A stretch of 64,000 bases of DNA, from contig ML769421.1 of the NCBI GenBank assembly GCA_009733575.1, forward strand, positions 277,355-341,354, read 5' to 3'. This document shows, one piece after another, positions 10,988-22,862 of this stretch; within the stretch, counting starts at the first letter, position 1; every line of letters starts with the position of its first letter. The position numbers and the translations under genes were made by a program. The DNA is from Gymnopus androsaceus JB14. Its lineage: Eukaryota; Basidiomycota; Agaricomycetes; Agaricales; Omphalotaceae. The notes beneath the pieces are model-generated. The model was not told where the DNA came from. It searched no databases and saw only the letters and a list, made by a program, of their open reading frames with translations.

Positions 10988-13900
10988 TCACGACACCTCA
11001 ACATCGATGTCGACCAAGTCTAGGAGACTGCCCGCAGGCTGTTTCGCATGATCAGCGATGAATTCCAAGATGGCCTCGAACGTTTTTGTACGTTGAACGA
11101 AACATTCTTGCGATAAAGCTTCTCCTGCAGGGCGATATTTCCTTTCAAAGGGATCCTCTAAATCCTGTTTGAAAATCCCTCCCAAGCTCTCCGAGTTCGC
11201 GGTCAGAGGCGGCGTAGATGAAACATGGTCGATAGTATCATCAGGAATACTCTCAAGTAGTTCTGGGAGGTCGACCTTTATTGGGGAGCTAGAGTCATCT
11301 GAAGTTTCAGTTGAATGACCCGAGGTGTCTTTGGGAGAAGGGCTAGTTGGCGAAACTGAAACTGGAGAAGAATGCATCAGGAGATGGGTCAGAAGAGACC
11401 GGAACAGTTGTTCTTCGTTTAGATCACCGTGGTCCACGACTTCTGAAACTTGGTTCTGAAGGTAGACGAGAGATTGAACTGCAGGTTGGGAATCGCACAT
11501 TTCTTTGAACCTAGAACAAGTCGCGAACGCTTGGATCAGAAGAAATCCAAGCAACAAGCAATGCGCACGCTTACCGCTGTTGGCGAATAAGATAAGCCGA
11601 CCGCCGAATAAGTTCGTCGGACGTAGGTCTGAAGAGAACAACGTAACGAATAGGTCGACGAGGATCCAGAATATGGTGTGTTTCAAATACCCACCTCAAT
11701 AATGACATCTTCCAGAAATCCGACAATCTTCTCATCGGGACCTCCTCAGATTGAGCATCACTCGACTCCTTTCGCTTCGCTGGTGCCATCCCTGTGGTAC
11801 CTCCATGCAGGTAAACGGTCTTTGAATTTGGTTCGTATACCACTTGATGTGCAAACCTTGATGAGGGGCTAGTACCACCGGAGTGAGGAGGGAACGGCGG
11901 AGCAGAGGACATCTTTTTACGGCGCTCTTCCTCCAATGAAACTATCCTCTCCCATTTTCCTGGACTAAATTGATATCGATATAGCCAATGTGACGAATCG
12001 GACAGCGCAGCAGAAGATTCAGATGCTGATCTTCGGTCGCGAATGAGGCCACTGAACCTAGAAAGGCGTACAGATGTCTATCAGATGAAAGAAAATCAAT
12101 TACAAGGGATAAAAACTAACACGTAGATCTCCTGCAATTCAAAATCCGCAACCGCCCGTTGAGTAAAGCAGGGCTGGGGTCCTCCGGAGGACGTGAAATC
12201 AGAAAAGACCTCGGTTGTGGTGTTCGTAGCGATATCGTAAATGTGCATGTCGGAGAGGAATTTTTCCTCTCTCTCTCCGGCAAAGATGTATAGCTGGCGT
12301 GTATGAGGCTCGAGAATCATCGAGTGACCTAGACAAGGAAGAAAAGACAAATTCAGGGAAGTAATCGAGGGAAGGGAAAGTACACATACCAAATCGAGAT
12401 GGTATTACATTATCGCTAGTCCTGTTTGCATACCGTCAATCAGGCTCAGCGTTTTCAGAATGGAAACCTACTGAAGCAAGCTCCATTTCTTGTTGAGTCA
12501 CATTATAGCTATATAACCCCGAGAACTCAAAGTCCTTCTCTGCCGCCCGACCTCCGAATACATATAGAATCTGGGCTTCGCTATCAATGGCCATTTGGTG
12601 GTCGAAAATCGTCCGAGGTCCGTTGACATCAATAGCAAGACGCTCCCATTTATTGGTTTCACAGTGATATCTGTAAAATTCTGAAGAAGACATAGCCCTC
12701 GAACTCAAGGTAGGCGTTTCATCCGCTCCTGTGGAAGAGCGATGGGTCCGACCTATGGATCCCGTTCCACCAACAGGGTTATTTTCCAGTTCGCCTAGTT
12801 TTCCTAGCACGTAGATGGCGTTGGTCTTGGAATCATACACCATTTTATGGCATGATCTTGGACCTGGGGCGTACGCATCAAGGGACGTGTTGGGACTGAG
12901 AACAGTCCATCGTCGTTCCTTGATGTCATAGAGCCAGAAGTCATCCAAGCTTTTCTGGCCGTCCCATCCTCCAAAGAGGTAAATGAGCCCTCGCTGAGAG
13001 TCGATGCACATGGCATGCCCACCACGAGCACTCGGGATTTCGCCATTAAGGTCGGTGTCGTGAATTTGTTCGCCAAGAGGCGCAGGGATGAGAGGACCTA
13101 AGGTATTGATCGAATAAACCAGCAACTGAGATGTCGCGCAGGAGCTTTTCAGCTCTGTCCCAGTCTCCGGTGAGAACAATGCTCTCATACAGTTGGGTGA
13201 CTAGGGGATGTTCAAGTTGGACGCTTGACTGAGATAGAATGGAGTTGTAAGGTGTAAGGAGCCGGCGTTGACGCAGATGCTTTAGTATGTGTTGCATGAC
13301 TCGCTTTTCCCGGAACTGAACGAAACATAAGTCCAACACATTGAAAGAGTTGATTTGACGAACCTGGTCGTAGTCCTTCTTGACCTCTTCGACTGATTCC
13401 TCATTGATGATACCATTCATTGAGATATGCCATATTGATGTGTTAAAACTTTGGCCATGTACCGAGATGGGTTCAACTTTGACAAAGCGAGTTGGAAAGG
13501 AATGACCTGTGCTGTTCAGGTGTCGAATTGAGAAGGTCTCCTTAATAGCGTCGTTCTTCAATGACGCGTTAAGAACTTCCGTCATGTTTTCTGGCGTAAG
13601 GCCAACGTAAACTTTGAACTCTTTCATATTGCATGGATGAGCTGGAAACAATGGATCTCAGCGCGAGGAATGATGATTATGGAGAAAACCACACGTACTG
13701 GTGTGAAACTAAAATAATTTATCCCGTCAGCGCGTCAGCAGCATCTACGGCGAGCAATAGGGCTACCTTTCCAAAAGTAATGCTTTCTGGAAGGATATTT
13801 TTTGAGAGAATGCTATAGTAAAAGATACCAAAGACGTACTAAGGACTGCGAGTTGCTCTAAACGTAGAAGTATCCAATGTGAAGCCTCGGATTGTTGTGT

Positions 13901-14020
13901 TGTCCAGCGATTTTTCGAATCTGATGGGTCGTCTACCAGAATGTTTTCCGGATAAAAATGGGTGCTGTACGAGGAGCAGCCATGGACTGTATATTGTATT
14001 ACATCCGAGTGTGGTTCCAT
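10988..14020 (-). CDS. MKLN1: Muskelin, discoidin/LisH-CTLH/kelch protein
   Basis: Muskelin belongs to the CTLH/GID ubiquitin ligase complex. The first exon gives a discoidin-like domain (YTVHGCSSYSTHFYPENILV, then WILLRLEQLAV). It continues MKEFKVYVGLTPENMTEVL, ASLKNDAIKETFSIRHL and FVKVEPISVHGQSFNTSIWH. A LisH/CTLH helical part follows (HLRQRRLLTPYNSIL, VQLEHPLVTQLYESIVL, LFDQYL). The kelch repeats include RGGHAMCIDSQRGLIYLFGG, RSCHKMVYDSKTNAIYVLG and DHQMAIDSEAQILYVFGG. The C-terminal part ends LLDLVDIDVEVS. One single-base frame change is needed near 13070, between the CTLH part and the first kelch repeat, where no intron fits. The start at MEPHS (14020) aligns with the usual N-terminus. 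The family assignment is firm; whether this copy is intact is not. Confidence 0.9.
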
Positions 14021-14189
14021 GAGTTCAGTATCGTTAGAATGAGGTTATCGCGCCACAAAAAGGGACTCGGAGAGACGATATTCGGATCGGAAGAAGAGTG
14101 AATTGCCGGTGGAAATGCCGGGCTGCAATGACAGTCCTACAGCTTACACGGTACACCTACTTACACTCGATTCTTTTACACACTCGCTT

Positions 14190-15080
14190 GAATGCTCTAT
14201 GAGATATTTTCGACAAACGCCCTCAATATCAGTGGCAGATAGCTATCTTTGAAGAATCTCGATGTGACCGTCGAGTCCGGGAAAGGATAAGAAACTTGGC
14301 TATGTTTCTGGTACCTCGCGATCCAAAAGGAAAGGGTACGAAGGATATTCCTAACAGATATAGCACTCCAGTCAGCACTCACATTTGTGCTTTCTTGTTC
14401 AATCGCTTCCAATTGCTCCCTGTAATAATGCATGTCTGCGGTACTTCAATGCTAGGACGATTATTGGTTTCCACCTTTCTTCTTGCGGCTAATTTTTATA
14501 GAGGTCCTTGGGGTACTAACTCCACCTTATCGTGGGCTCACCGAAGGAAATCGTCGCAGCGGAACGAGCCAATATAGCAGAAAACTGCCAGTTCCTCCGA
14601 ACCTGTCGTAGCTGGCGCGTTATTCGAATATTCTGATAACAGCCCCAGGCTCACGAAATCTTCTGGAGCATCGGGAAATGCGTATGTACATGATAGTGGA
14701 GCCTCCTCCATCCCTCCACTACGGAATAGAATGGGCCGGAGAAGGAAATCAAACCTTTATCTATCGTGCTGAGTGGGAATTGCCCGTTCGGTGTTCTTGA
14801 AACCTAAAACTTGCATCTAGTTTGTGAAGGCGACCGTACGCGAGATTTTGGCTGGGAAGATGGTTCGATATCGATTCTGGTGTTTTGTTTAGCGAAAGCG
14901 AAATTCCTCCGACGAGAAACGCTTATACCCGGCTTGAGAATGGAACTGACTGAAGGCAACCTTGGAGGACCTACAGTAAAGTCAATCATCGGTATCACAG
15001 TCAAAGATGATACAACGTGGTCCTATGTCGTACCATGTCTACTGTGCACGCCCATGGCATGGCCCAATATCAAAAGCACC
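14190..15080 (+). pseudogene. Decayed copy of the kinase-like gene at 35.7-38 kb
   Basis: Nucleotide blocks match the gene at 35696-37970 in the same order. The match opens with GAGATATTTTCGACAA and ATATCAGTGGCA. It is followed by TCGCGATCCAAAAGGAAAGG, GGAGAAGGAAATCA, TCTATCGTGCTGA, CGACGAGAAACGCTT and GGTATCACAGTC. Stops and frame shifts occur throughout, and parts between the blocks are missing. The catalytic C-terminal half does not follow. It is therefore a truncated, dead duplicate lying about 21 kb from the better copy. Confidence 0.85.
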
Positions 15081-16087
15081 CTGCCCATGAAAACCGCGAT
15101 CTCTGGCCCTTCCAGGCCCAACGCCTCCTACAGCTATGGTAAGAAGGGCTTTGGTAAGGAAGGGCTTGAAGGACGCTATCGAAGCGGATCGTTTACAGGG
15201 CCGTTCCGTGGTGGGAAGAAAACAGAAGAACAGAGAACGATTTGACAAGAACACGGAGATGGAAAATACGTAGGATTTTCCATTTCCGACTTGTGCTCCC
15301 TCTTGTTTTGTGTTGATTCTTGAACCGTTAGTGTCGTATCTATGTACTTCTCCGTCGCATGCCCTTTTCTGTATTATAACTTTTGGAAGAAATTGCAGTC
15401 GTGTTTATAAAAGAAGATCTGAGTAGGATCTGCATGACATTCAACTAGAAATTCAGGCATCTACATTTTGGACTGTAAGCTACTGCCAGTAAGGCACGCG
15501 CCATCCAAAGCTCAGCGTTAGCACTAGGACAGCTTGAAGAGGCTATTGAAACAAAAGAAGAGAGTAGATCTGGGTTATTCAACGTTAGAAGAATTGGAAG
15601 ATCCTTGGGAAGATCAATCCAAGGATCAATCTGTTCGAGAATCTGACTATGCCCGGGCCGAAGTCAAAGCGTTAGATATAAGATTTTTATCTCTATCTTA
15701 CTGTAAAAGCTCCGATAACAGTTCGATAACACATGTACTTCTCTAAAGATCAATCAGTCTACATGATAGACTATAGAAGAATGCTCTGGTGAAGCCTTAG
15801 TAATGCCGATATCGATCCAGTTACTCGCAGGGGTGTCTCGCACTGCAATTCTAATACTTAGTCTGCTATCATTCATGTGTCAAAAAGATCGAAAAGCCGG
15901 AGGTAACAGTAGCGAATTGACAGCACAGCTTGACAAAATGTGTTACAAAAAAGGAGAATCGGCTCCGACTTGGAGTCCAAAGACAGTACCAGTGCACATG
16001 AAGGTGAGAGGTCGACAATGTACAGAGTGCGACGAGAAAAACGAGCAAAAAGTTCGCGAAAAGAAGATAAGAAAGAGTGCAACAGTA
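15081..16087. other. No recognisable gene
   Basis: Short open frames only (for example 15534-15746 and 15803-16198, plus strand). None has a family match or supported splice sites. The stretch separates two decayed genes and is probably degenerate. Confidence 0.55.
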
Positions 16088-17530
16088 TTATTCAATCACG
16101 ACCTCCATTCCCTGTTGCTGAAGGGCTTCCAGCCGTGCGCGGTCAGAATTCTCTCCTTCACCACCAAGAAGTTCTTCAGACACCCTCAGAAATTCTAGCC
16201 GTTCTACACCACCATGGTTTCCGGGTTCGCCTCCTGCAGAGTTCTCTGCATTATCCTCCGACTCATGCTTTTTTTCCTGACGCCACCTAGAGCAAGCCAA
16301 ATCGGATATAGATGCATTGTCAATGCCAGTTTCTTCAGGATCTTCATCAAACCAAGGGTCCTGCAACAGTATGAGGCTCGTCAGCTCTGGAAGTATTGGC
16401 CATTCCTCGTCTATGTGTCGACAATATGTGACAGAACGTTGGAATCATCAAGACTGCAATGCACAAGCGAAAGGCATGCAAGTGAAGGAACTTCCTCCAG
16501 AAAGTCGATCAAAAAAGCACTCGAGAAATGCACAAAGGCTAAATTAAGTGCGCACAGGAAAATTGTCGGATCGCTCAAAGAGAGCAGAAAGATAGGGGAA
16601 AGGATCCGAAAAATCTGACCGGTCATCATCCGACGGGAGGTGTCTAATGGAGAGGTCAATCAGATTGGGCAGATCCAATATGTCGAAGAAATCAGGACAC
16701 CCAAAATGGCCGATGAATTCGACATCTAGCTCCTCAAGATGAGCAAGTTTAATGATCTCTGGAGAGGTCTCCAAAAAATCAGTAAAGTCGTCGGGCAAGG
16801 AAATTGTGCAACTTGAAAGCTGCGGACAGGAACGCAGGATAGCATAATAGCTTTCGAGATTTTGCGAAATGCCGACTATTGTCAACGTAGTAATGTTCTG
16901 AGGACCTGGGAATGATATAAGCTGACCGCATTTGCTGGAAGGTACGCTGAGATACAGCTGAAATAGAGGAGCTTTGGCGCATTCGTTAGAGACTGCAATC
17001 TGGTGTCTTTGCGGATTTTCGCCGTTTCGAGCTGTAGGCTTTCCAGTGAAGGGAAGATGCAGGCTATGGTCCCTGAAACAGGTGTTTGATGTATGGCCAA
17101 TCCATGGTCAAGTGAAGGGTGCGCCATCTTTCGCAAAAGGGAAGCAGGCAGTCGAGATACTTCTTTTGACGGGACGATATTGGACGAATCTGCTTTTTAT
17201 GGAGATCCCGAATAGTGATATCGAGTGGCAGAGATCCGCTTCGCTCGAGCCATGTTGTAAGGATGTCGACCGGTGGATACGTCTTTCCGACTGTGAAGGT
17301 CAAATTAGACCAGAGAGAGGGTATGTGATTGGACACGTTCCTCCAATGCCTGCAAACGTTGGATAAAAGCGTTATTGGAGGAAGATGAAAACAGCTTGGC
17401 TGAATAACTTCAGAATCTGAGTGATTCTGGGAAGATGGTTATAGTAATTGAATATTTCAGCCAAGATTTCAGGAGGGCAGCTGAAGGAACGGGAAAGCGG
17501 GAAGACTGGGAAGAGCATTTTCAGCTTCAA
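16088..17530 (-). pseudogene. F-box/LRR-type protein gene, disrupted
   Basis: F-box proteins recruit substrates to SCF ubiquitin ligases; mushrooms have large, fast-evolving families. An F-box start is readable near 17470 (CPPEILAEIFNYYNHLPRIT), then in another frame LPPITLLSNVCRHWRNVSNH and IPSLWSNLTFTVGKTYPPVD. Next come ILTTWLERSGSLPLDITI, LPFCERWRTLHLTMDWPYI, IFPSLESLQLETAKI, LPNLIDLSIRHLPSDD and EVPSLACLSLVHCSL, the typical leucine-rich spacing. The last part (LPELTSLILLQDPWFDEDPE, DLACSRWRQ) lies in a further frame after a stop. At least three frame breaks remain after sensible introns, so this is called a pseudogene. Assembly indels could explain some of them. Confidence 0.72.
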
Positions 17531-18750
17531 CCATGATTTCAGGATTTAGGCGAAGCTGCTGTGAAGAATCAGAAGTCAGAGCTTGATCTGAGTTGGAATA
17601 CGCACCTTATGTAGTACTAGTATAGAAAGTAGGCCTGGCTGATATCAAATGCGCGTCGCAGATTGAGGCTAGAGTCTTAATCGCGAAAGACAGATTAGCG
17701 ATGAGATGAAGAAAGAAGACAAAGAGCAGCGAAAAGTGGACGCGCGAGCGCATAACAGCTGTGAATCAGAAACGCAGCGTCAGAATCCAAAGTATCGTTA
17801 GACCTGAGTTGAAACCGAATACGTACCCGTAACCTTTACGAATTAAAGAAACCACGTCCAACGTTGAGCGTATGAGGCTATTGAATGGCAGCGTTCTGGC
17901 TGCAGACTAAGGATCAGTACAATCCGTAAATAGTTAAGACACAAACCGCGACTTTCGAGCGTGGAAAAATCCCGGAGCCTAGTCTAGGGGCCCGAACAGT
18001 AGTCTGACATGTCTTCCTTGCACGTCATGAATCAAAGAATCAGATGAACATGTGTCAGTGTGTTCAGAGAGCGTCGAACGTCGGCCTGAGGCTCTGTCAG
18101 TGTCGAATCCGGTATAGACGACTTTCAAACAGACTATCGGTCTCGTAACGGTCATTGACAGGAAGGAATGGCTAGATGGAAGTACTAGTACGCAGAAGGA
18201 AGGGGGAAAAATTAAGTTGATTTGGGAGTGCGTTTCTTGCTTTTACCCTTGTTTAGTCTATCTGGATCCTATGAATGTCCTCCTTTCTCACCTCTAGTTG
18301 TCCATCATCTTCATTCGTACCACTTCCAAGCTAGTCGAACCGCCTACGAAAGCGCCTCCGAATGCTATCTCATCCATTCAGTTCTCCGCCAACAAATCGC
18401 ATCCTTTCTCCGAGCTAAGCAGCTTGCGGTGTTCACTCCAAGGTAGGCATAACAGCGAGCGTCACTGACATGGTAATTCCAGTATAAGGAGCCAATCCGG
18501 TCCCGAGCATAAGTTACCACAAATCAGAACACGGACCCGGGTCGCATTTTTCAATCTCAAAAGGTATGAGAGCATCAACCACGAACGTGGATGTGCGTGG
18601 AAGTTTTAATGATCTTGCCAATGGAAGTCTATGTTTTTCAGATCTGTCGTTTCTCACTCATTTAAAATGCATCGTGGACTCATACAAAAGGTTAAAAGCC
18701 TTTGAAAAGTGCTGGTACCTTTTCCTGATTCTGGGTAATAGAAAGGTTGT
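17531..18750. other. Upstream flank of the lac1 module
   Basis: No intact gene. From about 18010 to 18450 the sequence matches the flank of lac3 (30430-30930), for example GTGTTCAGAGAGCGTCGA versus GTTCTCAGAGAGTGTCGA, and TTAAGTTGATTTGGGAG in both. This marks the left part of the duplicated laccase module. 17531-18000 shows nothing recognisable. Confidence 0.6.
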
Positions 18751-19080
18751 ATGAATAAGGGAAAAATAGCGCTTGGTTGTTTGACCTCTTGATTTCCTTG
18801 TTTCTTAATTGGTTTGTTCATGTTAACTGGATGGTAAAACTCTCACAGATGGAGTGAACCTTCTCATGAGTCTCCGCAAAAATGCCTTGGGCGTGTACCA
18901 TGAACTTCTATCCAATCCCTTCAAATCGAACAGTAAGGCCAAGGACTCTGTGCCCATTCAACGAGATGAGCAACTTTCGCGTTCGATCTGATGATCACGT
19001 TCACGCGGTCGCGTTTTCAGAAAAAGTCTATAGGAGGCCAGACGCCACAAGAATTACAGAGTTTTAGGAGAATCTTGGCA
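18750..19080 (+). pseudogene. ORF-X remnant upstream of lac1
   Basis: Remnant of an unrecognised gene that precedes every laccase here. A frame reading LGVYHELLSNPFKSNSKAK (around 18890-18940) carries the shared motif ELLxNPFxxNSKAK and stops at about 18990. The matching continuation (NEMSNF...DDHVHAVAF) is in another frame, so the copy is broken. 18751-18860 also repeats almost exactly in front of lac2. Confidence 0.6.
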
Positions 19081-19126
19081 GGACCGAACTTTTTTTCAGC
19101 ATACTTTTGTTGGTCTTGCCAAGATT
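19071..19126. repeat. Inverted repeat in the lac1 promoter
   Basis: Left arm AATCTTGGCAGGACC (19071-19085) and right arm GGTCTTGCCAAGATT (19112-19126) pair at 14 of 15 positions around a loop of about 26 nt. The lac2 promoter has the same structure. Confidence 0.8.
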
Positions 19127-19340
19127 TTTCAAACTTCGCTCTGGCTGAAATGAGGCATTTCGTTCAGTCACTTCAAGAGGTGCCGCAATGCCTGACCAAG
19201 TACGTCCGATTGCCAAGCCTTGGAGATCCTCACAAGGGCGCACTGAACACCTTTTAGTGCAGAAATCTGTGAGAGCAGTTTATGAACATTCATTCGCTTC
19301 AACTAAACCAGCACAAGTCGTTTCACAGCTGTTACTTTGT

Positions 19341-19360
19341 GGATATTTAAGCTAGCCCAT
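19341..19360 (+). promoter_or_regulatory. lac1 core promoter (TATA-like)
   Basis: GGATATTTAAGCTAGCCCAT lies 54 nt before the lac1 ATG. The same block, at nearly the same distance, precedes lac2, lac3 and lac4 (lac3 and lac4 differ by one or a few bases). Confidence 0.65.
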
Positions 19361-19403
19361 TTCTCGAAGGACTATAGACCACCGATCCTCCTTGGCTTCT
19401 ACA

Positions 19404-22303
19404 ATGTTTCGTCCAGTCCCTCTTCTGCTTACACTCTTCGGTGGTGCATTAGCTGCCATCGGTCCTGTCACAGACTTGGTCATCAAGAATGCATTCCATG
19501 CGCCTGACGGTTTCAATCGTTCTTTCGTTACCGGTGGAGGTACTATTCCTTCCCCTATAATCTCGGGGTTCAAGGTACTACTGTTCCTGCGCGTCCACCG
19601 GGAAATAGCGCTAACATGATGAACCGACAGGGTGATACCTTCCAAATTAACTTGCAGAATGAGCTCAATAACGCTAGTATGCTCGAGAGTATCTCTATTG
19701 TGCGTATGGCCTTTATATCAGGGTTTTCAGCTTTTCACTCTTCATTGGTATAGCATTGGCACGGAATCTTTCAGGAGCACAGTAACTGGGCCGACGGGTA
19801 TGTTACTTTCTTTGCAGTTTCAACTTCATACTCATGAATTTCATAGACCGTATGTAACCAGCACAATAGTTTCATCCCATAATTACTTATCAGCTCTTCG
19901 AAATCGTAGTTCATTCGTGAACCAATGCCCGATCGCGGCCAACCACTCATTCCTATACGAATTCAATGTACCCGATCAAGCTGGTACATTCTGGGTATGT
20001 TTTTCCTGTTTTTCTTCTAGATTTGCCAGTCTTTTAACTTTGACAAATCTTTAGTATCATTCGCATTTAGGTAAATTCCGCTCTACGCTGTTTGGATATG
20101 AACTGGAATGAATCTCCACTACAGCTACTCAGTACTGCGACCAAGTGACCGGGGCTTTGATTGTCTATGACCCAGACGACCCCCTTGGCCATTTGTACGA
20201 TGTCGACGATGGTGAGTTTTGCTTCTTCCGTCTTTAGAATGAGATATCTAAAAATTTCTTCAGATGGCACTGTCATTATACTGTCAATCTTGTAAGCTTG
20301 CTTCTTTATGTTTGCACATTTTCTTAATAAACGGTTTCGCAGGTACCGTAAGGATAAACTTTTTTTTCAAAAGATGTTTTTTTACCAGATTGGTTCGCAG
20401 ATAATCTTGCCCCGAACATGGCAGCAGGTGCTACGTGAGTAATTATCGCGGTCTATGTTTCACGGCTTTCTTAATCCTTGTTCAGGACTCCAAATGCGAC
20501 ACTCATCAACGGTCTAGGTAAAGCTAGCCCTATCTGACTGTAACAAAGGGCTAAACAATTTTAGGACGAAGCTGGTTCAGTACAGAGCCTACTCCCTTGT
20601 CAGTGGTTACTGTTCAACAGGGCTTACGGTGAGCTCCACAAAATCTCCTCGCTTTTATAATACTGAGCATTCTTTGACTTACAGTTACCGCATGCGTACG
20701 ATCCACTCTGGATGTGACAACCCCATCAACGTCTCAATCGATTTCCATCCGATGCTCGTACGCATTAGATCACGTCTGGTATCTGAAAAATATTAACGGG
20801 TTTGATTCAAGGTCATCGAAGCTGATGGTGTTGAGCATGAACCGGTCGCTGCAGATGGGTTCCAAATCCTTGTTGCTCAACGATACTCCTTTGTGCTCAC
20901 CGCGAACCAGAGCATTGACAACTACTGTGAGTATGGTTTCAGTTGATTCAGTCGACGGAGGATTAATCGTTGCTACAGGGATCAAGGCCAACGACGTCGC
21001 AGGAGCTGCAAAGAATTTCTTCGATGGAGGCATCAACAGTGCTATTCTCCGCTACGTCGGTGCACCTGATGCAGAGCCCACGAAAAATCAGACAGTCCCA
21101 GGCAGACAGTTGCTTGAAACAGACATGCATGTAAGAGATTGCCAATACATTATTCTTCGTTTATTTTGACTGATCCACTGCAGCCTCTTATAAATCCCAA
21201 AGCAGTAAGTTCTGGTTATTAGCTGGTCATTATCATATGTGACTTACACTGGTTTTAGCCTGGTGGACCGGTCAGGGATGACGTCGACCTAGCCATGAAC
21301 TTGGAGTTGTTCTGGGTAAGTCGTTTTCTCGAGAGTCTTTAGACACTTTCACCCATGATCTTTGCAGGAAGTCGGAACTCCAGAGTTGGGAAATTTCTTC
21401 TTCATAAACGGCGTTCAGTTCCATCCACCCAGTGTTCCTGTCTTGCTTCAAATTATAAGCGGAGCTCAGCCAGCAAGTATGTAGAAACCACCACACTCCT
21501 CATCTGTTAATATTTACATCAACTCCAGATGCTCTCCTCCCCTCCGGATCGGTTTACGAATTGCCTTTGAACTCGTCGATTCAACTCACCTTCAATACGA
21601 GCTTCGTCTTCCAACATGGTGGACCGGTTAGTAAACTTGAAACTGTCACAGAATCATTCATGACTGATACGAATTCTAGCATCCGTTCCATCTTCACGGA
21701 GTACGTCTTTACATGTCATTGATTTTCTTTCATTTGTGCTCATGTCCATATAGCAAGTATTCTCTGTCGTCAGACCCGCTGGAAGTGAAGTCTACAACTT
21801 TGAGAATCCTATACAGCGAGATGTTGTCGACAGTGGTACGCCAACGGACAATGTCACAATTCGGTTCTTCACTGCTAACGCTGGTCCTTGTGGGTTCAAT
21901 TTCAATTTCTTGTCTTCCAGAACTTGCTAACTGGGTCTTTTGAAACAAGGGTTCTTGCATTGGTAAGTGAAATATGTTGTTTGTGATTGTTCAAAATTTA
22001 TAACTCGGCCTTGCTGTATGTAGCCACATCGACTGGCATTTGGAAGCGTGAGTTTCAGTCAATATCTGATCTATATTTGTATCTGACAATGGTTATACAG
22101 TGGTTTTGCAATTGTGTTTGCACAAGGAACGGATGCGCAAGAAACTGCTTCCAACCCTACCCCGGGTACGATTTTGGCTGGTTTTTATGTGCTCATTAGT
22201 ACTGAATCAAATGTTTTAAACAGAGGATTGGGACCAGCTTTGCCCCATTTACGATTCGTTGACTCCAGCTCAACTTGGTGGAAATGGAGGTCCTGTGGTT
22301 TAG
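19404..22303 (+). CDS. Laccase 1 (multicopper oxidase)
   Basis: Secreted four-copper phenol oxidase; fungal laccases act on lignin-derived phenols, pigments or toxic aromatics. The signal peptide is [17 protein letters not shown]. Copper ligand motifs are complete: [16 protein letters not shown] (L1), TFWYHSHLATQYCDQ (L2), HPFHLHGQVFSVVR (L3) and [16 protein letters not shown] (L4). The residue ten after the L4 Cys is Phe, the non-coordinating axial position linked to high redox potential. The end is [17 protein letters not shown]. About 24 introns split roughly 1.55 kb of coding sequence in 2.9 kb. They include a predicted 3-nt exon (19847-19849, ACC) and a 5-nt exon (20343-20347, GTACC) that restore the conserved ADGP and YH residues. 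No disruption was found after splicing. The closest relative is lac2. Confidence 0.94.
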
Positions 22304-22424
22304 ATTTCCTTCCTGGAACCAAGGTACCTCTGTTCTCTTCCAGGGGTCTCCTGAATGGTTCTGCATATCTTGTTCTTCTCTTACTTGTAAATTTGAATAT
22401 GGGTTTCCAAATATAGCTGGTGGT

Positions 22425-22460
22425 GAAACTCTCACAGATGGAGTGATGGATGAATAAGGG
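22425..22460. repeat. Junction of the lac1/lac2 tandem duplication
   Basis: The lac1 3' flank ends in AAACTCTCACAGATGGAGTGA (22426-22446) and then jumps to GAATAAGGGAAAAATAGCGC, which is the start of the lac2 copy of the 18751 region. The same CTCTCACAGATGGAGTGA occurs again about 107 bp on, at its expected place, and at 18840. The duplicated unit is about 3.7 kb. Confidence 0.7.
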
Positions 22461-22770
22461 AAAAATAGCGCTTGGTTGTTTGACCTCTTGATTTCCTTGC
22501 TTCTTAATTGGTTTGTTCATATTAACTGGATGGTAAAACTCTCACAGATGGAGTGAACCTTCTCATGAATCTCCACAAAAATGCCTTGGGCGTGTACCAT
22601 GAGCTAATACCCAATCCCTTCAAATCGAACAGTAAGGTCAAGTACACTGTGCCCATTCAACGAGATGAGCAACTTTCGCGTTCAATCTGAAGATCACGTT
22701 CACGCGATCGCGTTTTTAGAAGAAATCTATGAGAGGCCAGACGCCACAAGAATTCCACAATTTTAGAAAG
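22450..22770 (+). pseudogene. ORF-X remnant upstream of lac2
   Basis: A near-identical copy of the piece before lac1. The frame VYHELIPNPFKSNSKVK carries the ELLxNPFxxNSKAK motif and stops near 22690. The downstream part is again in a different frame. Confidence 0.6.
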
Positions 22771-22771
22771 A

Positions 22772-22845
22772 CCTTGGCAGGACCGAACTTTGTTTCAGCA
22801 GCGCACGCTGGAGCTAATTATGTACTTTTCTCGGTCTTGCCAAGG
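22772..22845. repeat. Inverted repeat in the lac2 promoter, hairpin 1
   Basis: CCTTGGCAGGACCGA (22772-22786) pairs with TCGGTCTTGCCAAGG (22831-22845) at 14 of 15 positions. Compared with lac1, one stem pair changed from T:A to C:G on both arms. Confidence 0.8.
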
Positions 22846-22862
22846 TTTTTCAAACTTAGCTA

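Noticed and set aside
18912..18942. Conserved CCAATCCCTTCA block read as a CCAAT-box promoter element
   Set aside because: The pattern fits a conserved reading frame (ELLxNPFxxNSKAK) in four copies better; a regulatory role is still possible but is not needed to explain it.
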